Origin: Stutzerimonas stutzeri | Lineage (GTDB): Bacteria; Pseudomonadota; Gammaproteobacteria; Pseudomonadales; Pseudomonadaceae | Direction: 5' to 3' | DNA length: 64,000 nt | NCBI RefSeq assembly: GCF_024448695.1 | Contig: NZ_JAMOHY010000001.1 | Span: forward strand, 124,001 to 188,000 | Shown here: positions 49,830 to 59,676 of the stretch, piece after piece | How the letters are laid out: each line of letters starts with the position of its first letter | How positions within the stretch are numbered: the first letter of the stretch is position 1 | The notes under the pieces: generated by a model | Databases searched by the model: none | What the model was told of the DNA's origin: nothing | What the model saw: only the letters and a program-made list of their open reading frames with translations | Program-made: the position numbers and the translations under genes

Positions 49830-50459
49830 TCAATCGTCACTGACGATATGGTGCTCACCCCAGCGTGGCAGCATGTCCTGCGGGATGTTGAGCAGATTGA
49901 GAATGCGCGCGACGACGAAGTCGACCAGGTCATCGATGGTCTGCGGCTGGTGATAGAAGCCCGGCGAGGCCGGCAGGATGGTCACCCCGAGGTTGGAGAG
50001 CTTGAGCATGTTCTCCAGGTGAATGCTCGAATAAGGGGCCTCACGCGGTACCAGGATCAACTGGCGACGTTCCTTGAGCGCGACGTCGGCGGCACGCTCG
50101 ATCAGGTTGTTGCAGGCGCCGGTGGCGATGGCCGACAACGTGCCGGTGGAACAGGGCACCACGACCATGGCCGTCGGCGCGCCAGAGCCGGAAGCCGGCG
50201 GCGCCATCCAGTCTTCCTTGGCGAAGACGCGAATCTGCCCGACCGCGGCGCCGGTGTATTCGGAGAGAAACGCCTGCATGGCCTGGGGCTTGGCCGGCAG
50301 CACCACATCGGTCTCGGTGGCCATGACCAGCTGCGCAGCCTTGGAGATCAGGAAATGAACCTCGCGATCTTCCTGGATCAGGCAATCGAGCAGGCGCAGG
50401 CCGTACTGCGCGCCGGATGCGCCGGTCATGGCCAAGGTGATGCGTTCCGGTCCGTTCAT
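49830..50459 (-). CDS. ubiX: Flavin prenyltransferase UbiX
   Basis: Makes the prenylated FMN cofactor of the UbiD decarboxylase in ubiquinone synthesis. 209 residues. FMN-binding [14 protein letters not shown] (12-25), [36 protein letters not shown] and the [10 protein letters not shown] loop are the family signatures. ATG at 50457-50459 has AGGGA upstream. It follows mpl on the same strand, an order I also recall from P. aeruginosa; a repeat cluster lies between them. Confidence 0.95.
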   Translation of the reverse strand: MNGPERITLAMTGASGAQYGLRLLDCLIQEDREVHFLISKAAQLVMATETDVVLPAKPQAMQAFLSEYTGAAVGQIRVFAKEDWMAPPASGSGAPTAMVVVPCSTGTLSAIATGACNNLIERAADVALKERRQLILVPREAPYSSIHLENMLKLSNLGVTILPASPGFYHQPQTIDDLVDFVVARILNLLNIPQDMLPRWGEHHIVSDD

Positions 50460-50548
50460 ACATTTGTTCCCTTGTAGTCGCTTGGTCGTGTTCGGGCGGG
50501 CTGAAGCGGAACGCCGCCCGGCCCACCCTACTTGCTGATGCGATCCGC

Positions 50549-50622
50549 GTGGAAATGCCTTCGGCGATTTCCACCCTACCCACGGTCATCGTAGGGTGGA
50601 AAACCGCAAAGCATTTTCCACC
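50549..50622. repeat. GTAGGGTGGA-type stem-loop repeats, copy 4
   Basis: Two hairpins with the CCCTAC/GTAGGG ends facing each other: GTGGAAAT (50549-50556) with ATTTCCAC (50567-50574) followed by CCTACC, then GTAGGGTGGAAAA (50591-50603) with TTTTCCACC (50614-50622). A diverged half copy ending CCCACCCTAC lies just left (50522-50531), preceded by a GGCGGG/CCGCCC stem. It separates ubiX from mpl. Confidence 0.82.
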
Positions 50623-50630
50623 TTGAGCAA

Positions 50631-51980
50631 TCAGCTCAACGCTTCAGCCAGCTTGCCGTGCAGCCCGCCGAAGCCACCATTGCTCATCACCACCACCTGG
50701 GTGCCGGGCGTGGCATCGGCCTTGACCTTGGCAATGATCGCCTCGAGCGAATCGCATACGGTGGTATCGACCGGCGAGCCGGCAACGGTGGCAGCCAGAT
50801 CCCAGCCGAGATTGGCCGGCGCATACCAGATAGCCTGATCCGCCAGCACCACGGACTCGGCCAGGCCCTCGCGGTGCGCACCGAGCTTCATTGAATTGGA
50901 GCGCGGCTCGACCACGGCAATGATCGGCGTGTCGCCAACCTGCTTGCGCAGCCCGTCGAGGGTGGTGGCGATAGCCGTGGGGTGATGGGCGAAGTCGTCA
51001 TAGATGGTCACGCCATTGACCTCCGCGACCTTCTCCATGCGTCGCTTGACGCTACGGAACTCGCTGAGCGCCTCGGCGCCCTGCTTCGGCAGCACACCCA
51101 CGTGACGGGCCGCTGCCAGGGTCGCCAGCGCGTTGCTGACGTTGTGCTGGCCGGTCAGTGTCCACTCCACCACGCCCTGCACGACGCCCTCGAAAATCAC
51201 CTCGAAGCGTGAACCGTCGGCGCTGAGCAGCTTCGCCTGCCACTGACCGCCGTCACCGGTGGTCTGCACCGGTGTCCAGCAACCCATGCCGATCACGCGC
51301 TTGAGCGCCGTCTCCGACTCGGGATGGATGACCAGCCCTTCGCTCGGCACGGTACGCACAAGATGGTGAAACTGCCGCTCGATCGCTGCCAGATCGGGGA
51401 AGATATCCGCGTGGTCGAACTCCAGATTGTTCAGGATCGCCGTGCGCGGGCGGTAATGGACGAACTTGCTGCGCTTGTCGAAGAAGGCGCTGTCGTACTC
51501 GTCCGCCTCCACGACGAAAAATGGCGTGTCGCCCAGGCGAGCGGAAATACCGAAATTCTGCGGCACCCCACCGATGAGAAATCCCGGGCTCATCCCGGCA
51601 TGTTCCAGCACCCAGGCCAGCATGCTGCTGGTAGTGGTCTTGCCGTGAGTACCGGCTGCTGCCAATACCCAGCGGCCCTGCAGCACGTGATCGGCCAGCC
51701 ACTGCGGACCCGAAACATAAGGCAGGCCCTTGTTCAGCACGTACTCGACCGCAGGGTTGCCGCGCGACAGCGCATTGCCAATCACCACCAGATCCGGCGC
51801 GGGCTCGAGCTGGCTCGGTTCGTAGCCCTGGGTCAGTTCGATGCCCTGGGCTTCCAGCTGGGTGCTCATCGGCGGGTAGACATTGGCGTCGGAGCCGGTG
51901 ACGCGATGGCCCAGTTCCTTGGCGAGAACGGCCAGCGAACCCATGAAGGTGCCGCAGATGCCGAGGATATGAATATGCAT
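50631..51980 (-). CDS. mpl: UDP-N-acetylmuramate:L-Ala-gamma-D-Glu-meso-DAP ligase (Mpl)
   Basis: Recycles murein tripeptide by ligating it to UDP-MurNAc. ATG at 51978-51980 gives 449 residues. It begins with the UDP-binding MHIHILGICGTFMGSLAVLA, then the ATP-binding GTHGKTTTSSML (about 109-120), EADEYDSAFFDKRSKFVHY and YDDFAHHPTAIATTL, all typical of Mur ligases, and specifically of Mpl. Upstream in-frame residues are not conserved-looking. It diverges from the aldehyde dehydrogenase gene. Confidence 0.95.
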   Translation of the reverse strand: MHIHILGICGTFMGSLAVLAKELGHRVTGSDANVYPPMSTQLEAQGIELTQGYEPSQLEPAPDLVVIGNALSRGNPAVEYVLNKGLPYVSGPQWLADHVLQGRWVLAAAGTHGKTTTSSMLAWVLEHAGMSPGFLIGGVPQNFGISARLGDTPFFVVEADEYDSAFFDKRSKFVHYRPRTAILNNLEFDHADIFPDLAAIERQFHHLVRTVPSEGLVIHPESETALKRVIGMGCWTPVQTTGDGGQWQAKLLSADGSRFEVIFEGVVQGVVEWTLTGQHNVSNALATLAAARHVGVLPKQGAEALSEFRSVKRRMEKVAEVNGVTIYDDFAHHPTAIATTLDGLRKQVGDTPIIAVVEPRSNSMKLGAHREGLAESVVLADQAIWYAPANLGWDLAATVAGSPVDTTVCDSLEAIIAKVKADATPGTQVVVMSNGGFGGLHGKLAEALS

Positions 51981-52183
51981 GAATGACCTCTGGAAAAGCG
52001 CCGCGCCGGGCAATCTGATTCGCGACGCAGCCGCGCATGTCAGCGCCTAAATTGCGGCGCAGATTAGCACAGCGCCCGCCTACTGGCCGCCACACCGCAC
52101 GTCGCCTTGCCCGCCGACGAACGGGCTTTGATCTACGCTGAATCACAGCAGTCCCAACACAATTACAGTCCCGGAGACCCATC

Positions 52184-53704
<1,521 letters not shown>

Positions 53705-53710
53705 GGGACA

Positions 53711-53735
53711 GCGCGGGCGGCCCCACCGCCCGCGC
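53711..53735 (+). terminator. GC hairpin after the aldehyde dehydrogenase gene
   Basis: GCGCGGGCGG (53711-53720) and CCGCCCGCGC (53726-53735) form a perfect ten-base-pair stem with a five-base loop, seven bases past the stop. Without a T-run it may act as a partial terminator or mRNA-end stabiliser between exaC and the permease gene. Confidence 0.6.
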
Positions 53736-53845
53736 CTCGAACAAGACACCTGCCGGGCGCCGTCATGGTGCCGAGGAGCCCGAAAAAGGTGCGTTCCTGC
53801 TGCACTTCGCAAACAAAACGCCATGAATCCAGCGGCTCTGGCGCA

Positions 53846-53861
53846 GGGCATGACGCTTGCT
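53846..53861 (+). promoter_or_regulatory. Sigma-54 promoter before the ethanolamine permease gene
   Basis: The 16 bases read GGGCATGACGCTTGCT against the consensus TGGCACGNNNNTTGCW. Only positions 1 and 6 differ. The invariant GG (53847-53848) and GC (53859-53860) are separated by exactly ten bases. The predicted start point is near 53872, giving a 24-base leader with the GAGGAAC ribosome site before ATG 53896. An enhancer-binding activator is required for such promoters; none is encoded beside it. Confidence 0.75.
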
Positions 53862-53895
53862 AGGGAGAGTTGCCAACCACCTGCGAGGAACGATC

Positions 53896-55344
53896 ATGGC
53901 TCTCGAACACAGCAGTTCCACGTCCCCCCAACATGCCGTCGACTTCGAAGCAGTCGGCAGCAACTACTTTCAGGAACGCGAACTCAAGAAAGGTGCAGCC
54001 GGCTGGGTGCTGCTTGTCGGGCTAGGCGTGGCCTACGTGATTTCCGGTGACTATGCCGGCTGGAACTTCGGCCTCGCCCAGGGCGGCTGGGGTGGGTTAT
54101 TCATCGCCACGCTGCTGATGGCCACCATGTACCTGTGCATGTGCTTCTCACTGGCCGAACTGTCTTCGATGGTGCCCACCGCCGGCGGCGGCTACGGTTT
54201 TGCCCGCACCGCATTCGGCCCGCTCGGCGGCTTTCTCACCGGCACGGCCATCCTCATCGAATACGCCATTGCCCCGGCGGCCATCGCGGTATTCATCGGC
54301 GCCTACTGCGAGTCGCTGTTCGGCATCGGCGGCTGGGTGATCTATCTCGCGTTCTACATCGCCTTCATCGGCATCCATATCTTCGGCGTCGGCGAGGCGC
54401 TCAAGCTGATGTTCATCATCACGGCCGTCGCCGCGCTGGCCCTGGGCGTGTTCATCGTAGCGATGGTGCCGCACTTCTCGGTCGCCAATCTGCTCGACAT
54501 CACACCCACTACCGCAGCGGGCGCCAGCGCCTTCCTGCCATTCGGCTACGTGGGCATCTGGGCGGCGATTCCCTATGCAATCTGGTTCTTCCTCGCCGTG
54601 GAGGGCGTGCCGCTGGCAGCCGAAGAGACCAAGAACCCGCAACGCGACATGCCGCGCGGGCTGATCGGCGCCATGCTGTTGCTGCTGGCCTTCGCCGGAC
54701 TGATCCTGCTGGTGGGCCCCGGCGGCGCTGGCTCCAGCACGCTGATCGAGTCCGGCAACCCGCTGGTGGAAGCGCTGACCACCGCCTACGGCTCCTCCAC
54801 CTGGATGAGCGGCTTCGTCAATCTGGTGGGTCTGGCCGGACTGATCGCCAGCTTCTTCTCGATCATCTACGCCTACTCGCGGCAGATCTTTGCGCTGTCG
54901 CGCGCTGGCTACCTGCCGCGCAAATTGTCGCTGACCAATCGCAACAAGGTGCCGGTGCTGGCGCTGATCGTGCCAGGGGTGATCGGCTTCGCCCTCTCGC
55001 TCACCGGTCAGGGCGACCTGCTGATTCTGGTGGCCGTGTTCGGCGCCACCATTTCCTACGTGCTGATGATGGCCTCGCACATCACCCTGCGCCTGCGTCG
55101 CCCGGACATGCATCGCCCTTACAAAACGCCCGGCGGCATCTTCACCTCGGGCGTTGCGCTGGTGCTAGCCTGCATCGCGGTGGTCGCGGGCTTTCTGGTC
55201 GACCCGCGCGTGGTGATTGGCGCGGCGATCATCTATGGCATCTTCATCGCCTACTTCGCGCTCTACAGCCGGCATCACCTGGTCGCCGGCACGCCGGAAG
55301 AAGAGTTTGCGGCAATCGAGAAGGCCGAAGCGGCGCTGCATTGA
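53896..55344 (+). CDS. eat: Ethanolamine permease (APC superfamily)
   Basis: A polytopic inner-membrane importer of 482 residues with about twelve hydrophobic helices. The N-terminal core (AAGWVLLVGLGVAYVISGDY AGWNFG, split here for length) and SSMVPTAGGGYGFARTAFGP match the APC family, and the ethanolamine-permease subgroup fits because eutB follows after only ten bases. ATG 53896 has GAGGAAC upstream. A sigma-54 promoter lies 35 bases before it. Uptake of ethanolamine as nitrogen or carbon source is inferred from context. Confidence 0.9.
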   Translation: MALEHSSSTSPQHAVDFEAVGSNYFQERELKKGAAGWVLLVGLGVAYVISGDYAGWNFGLAQGGWGGLFIATLLMATMYLCMCFSLAELSSMVPTAGGGYGFARTAFGPLGGFLTGTAILIEYAIAPAAIAVFIGAYCESLFGIGGWVIYLAFYIAFIGIHIFGVGEALKLMFIITAVAALALGVFIVAMVPHFSVANLLDITPTTAAGASAFLPFGYVGIWAAIPYAIWFFLAVEGVPLAAEETKNPQRDMPRGLIGAMLLLLAFAGLILLVGPGGAGSSTLIESGNPLVEALTTAYGSSTWMSGFVNLVGLAGLIASFFSIIYAYSRQIFALSRAGYLPRKLSLTNRNKVPVLALIVPGVIGFALSLTGQGDLLILVAVFGATISYVLMMASHITLRLRRPDMHRPYKTPGGIFTSGVALVLACIAVVAGFLVDPRVVIGAAIIYGIFIAYFALYSRHHLVAGTPEEEFAAIEKAEAALH

Positions 55345-55354
55345 GGAGGTAAAG

Positions 55355-56746
55355 ATGGGCTACTCGCACAGCGTAGGCGGCACCACCTGGCGCTTCGACG
55401 ACCTGCGCGAGGTGATGGCCAAGGCCAGCCCGGCGCGCTCCGGCGACCTGCTCGCCGGGGTCGCGGCGGGTAGCGACGCCGAGCGCGTAGCCGCACAGAT
55501 GTGCCTGGCCGAGGTGCCGCTCAAACGCTTTCTTGGCGAGGTACTGATCCCCTACGAAAGTGACGAGGTCACCCGGCTGATCATCGACAGCCATGACGCC
55601 ACCGCCTTCGCCCCGGTCAGCCACCTGACCGTAGGCGATTTCCGCAACTGGCTGCTCGGCGAGGAAGCCGACGGCGCAACGCTCGCCGCCCTGGCGCCGG
55701 GACTGACACCGGAGATGGTCGCGGCCGTATCGAAGCTCATGCGCGTGCAGGACCTGATTTTGGTCGCGCAGAAGCCGCGGGTAGTGACGCGCTTTCGCAA
55801 TACCATCGGCCTGCCGGGGCGCATGTCCACCCGGCTGCAGCCCAACCACCCCACCGATGACGGCGCCGGCATTGCCGCGAGCATCCTCGACGGCCTGCTA
55901 TACGGCAACGGCGATGCGGTCATTGGTATCAATCCGGCCACCGACAGCACCGCCGGTATCTGTGAGCTGCTGAAGATGCTCGACGCCATCATCCAGCGCT
56001 ACGAGATTCCGACACAGGCTTGCATCCTCACCCACGTCACCACTTCCATCGAGGCGATCAACCGCGGCGCCCCGCTGGACCTGGTGTTCCAGTCCATCGC
56101 CGGAACCGAGGCGGCCAACGCCAGTTTCGGCATAAACCTGGCGACCCTGCAGGAAGGCTACGAGGCCGGGCTTTCGGTCAAACGCGGCACCCTGGGCGAC
56201 AACCTCATGTATTTCGAGACCGGCCAGGGCAGCGCGCTGTCGGCCAACGCCCACCACGGCGTCGATCAGCAGACCTGCGAAGCCCGCGCCTACGCCGTCG
56301 CGCGCCGCTACAAGCCGCTGCTGGTGAACACCGTGGTCGGCTTCATCGGCCCGGAATACCTCTACAACGGCAAGCAGATCATTCGCGCCGGGCTGGAAGA
56401 CCACTTCTGCGGCAAGCTGCTCGGCGTGCCCATGGGTTGTGACATCTGCTACACCAACCACGCCGAAGCCGACCAGGACGACATGGACATGCTGCTGACC
56501 CTGCTGGGCGCGGCCGGCATCAACTTCATTATGGGCATCCCGGGTTCCGACGACGTGATGCTCAACTACCAGACCACCTCCTTCCACGACGCACTCTACG
56601 TGCGCCAGGTGCTGGGCCTGCGCGCGGCGCCCGAATTCGAGGAGTGGCTGGCGAAAATGCAGATCCTGCGGCAGGACGGCAATCGCCTGCAGCTCGGCAG
56701 CGAGCTGCCTGAGCCGTTCCGCCAGGCGCTGGAGCAGCTGACGTGA
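55355..56746 (+). CDS. eutB: Ethanolamine ammonia-lyase large subunit
   Basis: The adenosylcobalamin-dependent catalytic subunit that converts ethanolamine to acetaldehyde and ammonia. 463 residues, standard length. Segments recognised include LMRVQDLILVAQKPRVVTRF, LQPNHPTDDGAGIAASILDG, DAVIGINPATDST, FMGIPGSDDVMLNYQTTSFH-type barrel residues and FETGQGSALSANAHHGVDQQT. GAGGAGGT precedes ATG 55355. It directly follows the permease gene. eutC comes 259 bases later, an unusually wide gap that holds two repeat units. Confidence 0.96.
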   Translation: MGYSHSVGGTTWRFDDLREVMAKASPARSGDLLAGVAAGSDAERVAAQMCLAEVPLKRFLGEVLIPYESDEVTRLIIDSHDATAFAPVSHLTVGDFRNWLLGEEADGATLAALAPGLTPEMVAAVSKLMRVQDLILVAQKPRVVTRFRNTIGLPGRMSTRLQPNHPTDDGAGIAASILDGLLYGNGDAVIGINPATDSTAGICELLKMLDAIIQRYEIPTQACILTHVTTSIEAINRGAPLDLVFQSIAGTEAANASFGINLATLQEGYEAGLSVKRGTLGDNLMYFETGQGSALSANAHHGVDQQTCEARAYAVARRYKPLLVNTVVGFIGPEYLYNGKQIIRAGLEDHFCGKLLGVPMGCDICYTNHAEADQDDMDMLLTLLGAAGINFIMGIPGSDDVMLNYQTTSFHDALYVRQVLGLRAAPEFEEWLAKMQILRQDGNRLQLGSELPEPFRQALEQLT

Positions 56747-56791
56747 AGGCTGACCGCCTCGTCGACGGGCCAACTCTGCGCCGGATCGCTC

Positions 56792-56824
56792 GGTGGAAAA
56801 CGCTTCGCGGTTTTCCACCCTACG
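56792..56824. repeat. GTAGGGTGGA-type stem-loop repeat, copy 5
   Basis: GGTGGAAAAC (56792-56801) pairs perfectly with GTTTTCCACC (56810-56819) around an eight-base loop (GCTTCGCG) and is followed by CTACG. It is oriented opposite to copy 6, with the CCCTAC end facing it. Confidence 0.85.
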
Positions 56825-56937
56825 AGGACCGGGCCGCGCGGCAATCGACATGGCACCTCACCCTCCTTGGCGCGGGCATGCGCCGAACCGCCGCCAACAT
56901 CGGCCAAAACGCCCCGACCCCAGCCCCGCACACCACC

Positions 56938-56970
56938 GTAGGGTGGAAAACGACCGCAGGTCTTTTCCAC
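56938..56970. repeat. GTAGGGTGGA-type stem-loop repeat, copy 6
   Basis: GTAGGGTGGAAAA (56938-56950) pairs through GTGGAAAA with TTTTCCAC (56963-56970). It lies 36 bases before the eutC start, so the hairpin will be in the eutC leader of any eutBC transcript. Confidence 0.83.
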
Positions 56971-57005
56971 GCGTTGCCGTGACCGCCAGAAACCCGAGGT
57001 AGCCC

Positions 57006-57800
57006 ATGCCCGACCGCTCGCCCACCACCACAAATCCCTGGCAGCACCTGCGCCAGCTCACCCCGGCGCGCATCGCTCTCGGTCGCGCCGGCACCAGCCT
57101 GCCCACTGCCGCGCAGCTGGATTTCCAATTCGCCCACGCACAGGCGCGCGATGCTGTGCACTTGCCGCTGGATTGCGAGGCACTGATGCACGAGCTGCAA
57201 CAGCACAATCTGGACTGCCTGCGCCTGCACAGCGCCGCCACGGATCGACAGCTCTACCTGCAGCGGCCGGACCTGGGCCGGCGCCTGGACGAAAGCAGTG
57301 CCGCGATGCTCGACGCGCACGCCGGTGATGGCTGCGACCTGGCCCTGGTGATCGCTGACGGTCTCTCCGCCCTTGCCGTACAGCGCCACGCCCTGCCCAT
57401 GGCGTTGAAGATCGCCGAGCATTGCCAGAGCGAAGGCTGGTCGCTCGGGCCAATCAGCATCGTCGAGCAGGGCCGCGTCGCCGTGGCCGACGAAATCGGC
57501 GAGCGCCTGGGCGCACGGATGGTGCTGATCCTGCTTGGCGAACGCCCCGGCCTCAGCTCACCAGACAGCCTGGGCCTGTACTTCACCTGGGCGCCGAAGG
57601 TTGGCCGCCACGACGCGCAACGCAACTGTATCTCCAACATCCGGCCTGAAGGGCTCGTCTACAACCTGGCCGCACACCGCCTGCTGCATCTGATGCGCGA
57701 GGCTTGCCGCCGCCAACTCTCCGGCGTGCACTTGAAAGACGAAGCCGAGGTGCCGGCACTGGATGGCACACCTCGCACGGGCAACTTCCTGCTTGGTTGA
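57006..57800 (+). CDS. eutC: Ethanolamine ammonia-lyase small subunit
   Basis: Cobalamin-binding partner of EutB, 264 residues. Recognised segments are [59 protein letters not shown], and [20 protein letters not shown], followed by [11 protein letters not shown] near the C-terminus. GAGGTAG precedes ATG 57006. The region upstream carries a repeat hairpin that could affect its expression relative to eutB. Confidence 0.96.
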   Translation: MPDRSPTTTNPWQHLRQLTPARIALGRAGTSLPTAAQLDFQFAHAQARDAVHLPLDCEALMHELQQHNLDCLRLHSAATDRQLYLQRPDLGRRLDESSAAMLDAHAGDGCDLALVIADGLSALAVQRHALPMALKIAEHCQSEGWSLGPISIVEQGRVAVADEIGERLGARMVLILLGERPGLSSPDSLGLYFTWAPKVGRHDAQRNCISNIRPEGLVYNLAAHRLLHLMREACRRQLSGVHLKDEAEVPALDGTPRTGNFLLG

Positions 57801-58006
57801 CCGAACCGCCTGAGAACTACGGCGCCGTAAATCTCTCGCAAAGAGGCCGTACCGGGCGTCGATCTCCGACGCTCCAGGACCGGCCAGCCTGCACGGGAAC
57901 AGTCAAGGCATTCGGCATACGCTATCCAGCAACGATGCGCACCGCGCATCTTGCCGCACACCCTCACCACGCTTATGGTTGGGCACCCTCTGGTCGGAAC
58001 CTTCGC

Positions 58007-58819
58007 ATGTGGTCATTTCGTGCCTGGCAGCGCAAGCGCGTTCTCGCTCGCAATCCGCTCAGCCCCGAGCTGTGGTGCAGCGTGCTGGACAGCCTGCCGA
58101 TCCTCGACGGCCTGAGCGACGAGGAGCAGACGCGCCTGCGCGAACGCAGCGTGCTGTTCCTGCATGACAAACGCCTCACGCCATTGCCGGGCGTTGAACT
58201 GCAGATCGAAGATCGCCTGCGGCTGGCTATTCAGGCCCAGCTGCCCTTGCTGCACCTGGCCGACCTCGACTGGTACCAGGGCTTTCATGAAATAGTCATT
58301 TATCCGGACGACTTCCGCAGCCCGCAGAAGCATCGCGACTCGGCCGGTGTGGTGCATGAGTGGGACGGCGAGCACAGCGGCGAAGCCTGGTTGCAGGGGC
58401 CGGTGATCCTTGCCTGGCCGGGCGTGCAGCAGAGTGGCGGCTGGGACGGCTACAACCTGATCATCCATGAGCTGGCGCACAAGCTGGACATGCTCAACGG
58501 CGATGCCAACGGCCTGCCGCCGCTGCATCGCCACATGCGCCTGGACGCCTGGGCCAGCGCCATGCAAAGCGCCTACGATGCATTGAACGAAACGCTGGAT
58601 GCCAACCCCGAAGCCGAGACACTGATCGACCCTTACGCAGCGGAAAACCCTGCAGAGTTCTTCGCCGTAACCAGCGAGTACTTCTTCAGCGCGCCAGACC
58701 TGCTGCAGCAGGCCTTCCCGGAAGTCTATGCACAGCTGGCCGAGTTCTATCGCCAGGACCCGCTGGCACGGCTGACAGCACTGCAACAACGCCATCACCC
58801 GTACAGGGAACCGCGCTAA
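58007..58819 (+). CDS. mtfA: MtfA-like zinc-dependent peptidase (M90)
   Basis: A 270-residue cytoplasmic protein. The zinc motif HELAH (154-158) with the following KLDMLNGDANGLPP, and the downstream PAEFFAVTSEYFF containing the third metal ligand glutamate, match MtfA. E. coli MtfA is a peptidase that also binds the repressor Mlc; whether the latter applies here is unknown. ATG 58007 (MWSFRAWQ) is the family-like start; the frame is open further upstream through the end of eutC but the residues are not conserved-looking. ppa follows 139 bases later. Confidence 0.9.
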   Translation: MWSFRAWQRKRVLARNPLSPELWCSVLDSLPILDGLSDEEQTRLRERSVLFLHDKRLTPLPGVELQIEDRLRLAIQAQLPLLHLADLDWYQGFHEIVIYPDDFRSPQKHRDSAGVVHEWDGEHSGEAWLQGPVILAWPGVQQSGGWDGYNLIIHELAHKLDMLNGDANGLPPLHRHMRLDAWASAMQSAYDALNETLDANPEAETLIDPYAAENPAEFFAVTSEYFFSAPDLLQQAFPEVYAQLAEFYRQDPLARLTALQQRHHPYREPR

Positions 58820-58899
58820 ACCCCCGTCGTCGAATACGCGTCGCATCCGACCGCACGCGTTATGTCCACGCGACGTGGCAAAACGCCCGACAGTGCGCC

Positions 58900-58905
58900 T
58901 ATAAT
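58900..58905 (+). promoter_or_regulatory. -10 element of a promoter for ppa
   Basis: A perfect TATAAT followed by CGCGCCCAC (GC-rich discriminator). The best -35 is TGGCAA (58876-58881) with an 18-base spacer, which is weak. It lies 54 bases before the ppa ATG. Confidence 0.55.
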
Positions 58906-58958
58906 CGCGCCCACTTTTTACGCCCCAGGCCGCCTTGGCCGTCCACGGAGCAATGTGC

Positions 58959-59486
58959 ATGAGCTACAGCAAAGTCCCGGCCGGCAAAGACCTGCCCAAT
59001 GATATCTACGTCGCCATCGAGATCCCGGCCAATCACGCGCCGATCAAATACGAAATCGATCACGACACCGACTGCCTGTTCGTTGACCGATTCATGGCCA
59101 CGCCGATGTTCTACCCGGCCAACTACGGCTTCATCCCGCACACCCTGGCCGACGACGGCGACCCGCTGGACGTGCTGGTCGTCACCCCCTATCCGGTTGC
59201 ACCGGGTTCGGTCATCCGCTGCCGTCCGGTGGGCGTGCTGAACATGACCGACGAAGCCGGCGGCGACGCTAAACTGATCGCCGTCCCCCACGACAAGCTG
59301 ACCCAGCTGTACGTGGACATCAAGGAATACACCGACCTGCCGCCACTGCTGATCGAGCAGATCAAGCACTTCTTCGAGAACTACAAGGATCTCGAAAAGG
59401 GCAAGTGGGTCAAGGTCGAGGGCTGGGGCAACGCCGACGAAGCCCGAGCAGCAATTACCAAAGCTGTTGCGGCTTACCAAAAATAA
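58959..59486 (+). CDS. ppa: Inorganic pyrophosphatase
   Basis: Hydrolyses pyrophosphate from biosynthetic reactions. 175 residues, the standard family I length. Active-site segments are [45 protein letters not shown] (the DGDPLDVLV signature, about residues 65-73) and [20 protein letters not shown]-type C-terminal residues. ATG 58959 follows a weak GGAG; an upstream in-frame GTG-like start at 58935 is less likely. A T-run terminator follows. Confidence 0.97.
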   Translation: MSYSKVPAGKDLPNDIYVAIEIPANHAPIKYEIDHDTDCLFVDRFMATPMFYPANYGFIPHTLADDGDPLDVLVVTPYPVAPGSVIRCRPVGVLNMTDEAGGDAKLIAVPHDKLTQLYVDIKEYTDLPPLLIEQIKHFFENYKDLEKGKWVKVEGWGNADEARAAITKAVAAYQK

Positions 59487-59506
59487 GCCAATACCGCCAA
59501 AGGAAA

Positions 59507-59529
59507 GCCGGCCACAAGCCGGCTTTTTG
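59507..59529 (+). terminator. Rho-independent terminator of ppa
   Basis: AGCCGGC (59507-59513) and GCCGGCT (59519-59525) form a perfect stem with a five-base loop and are followed by a T-run (59525-59529). It lies 20 bases past the ppa stop. Confidence 0.88.
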
Positions 59530-59676
59530 CTTTATAAGCACATGATAAATAACGAAAAATTATAATAATCGATTGAGCCGGCAGCTTGACCCACCCCTTG
59601 GTGTGCCAGCAAAAATCCACTCCGTCAATGAAGGTGGTAATGGCCTTGCCTGGCCGCTCGCCTTTTTTCTGGTTCC

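Larger units (their letters stand above)
56747..57005. other. Intergenic region eutB - eutC with two repeats
   Basis: The two subunit genes of one enzyme are normally adjacent. Here 259 bases separate them. The gap carries two GTAGGG-type hairpins in inverted orientation (56792-56824 and 56938-56970) and no gene that I can support. The pair looks like an insertion into a once-tight operon. Confidence 0.7.

Noticed and set aside
52083-52099. Possible sigma-54 site (GG-N10-GC at 52085-52098) before the aldehyde dehydrogenase gene
   Set aside because: Spacing fits but the -12 half reads CCGC instead of TTGC, so the match is too weak to call. The site before the permease is far better.
53740-53845. 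Imperfect inverted repeats (GGCGCC...GGTGCC) as enhancer sites for a sigma-54 activator
   Set aside because: Short imperfect pairs are expected by chance in 100 bases of GC-rich DNA; without a known activator or alignment I cannot support them as sites.
54135-55352. 405-codon frame overlapping the ethanolamine permease gene on the same strand
   Set aside because: Arg/His/Gly-rich translation from the +1 frame of a GC3-rich membrane-protein gene. The permease frame has the conserved residues.
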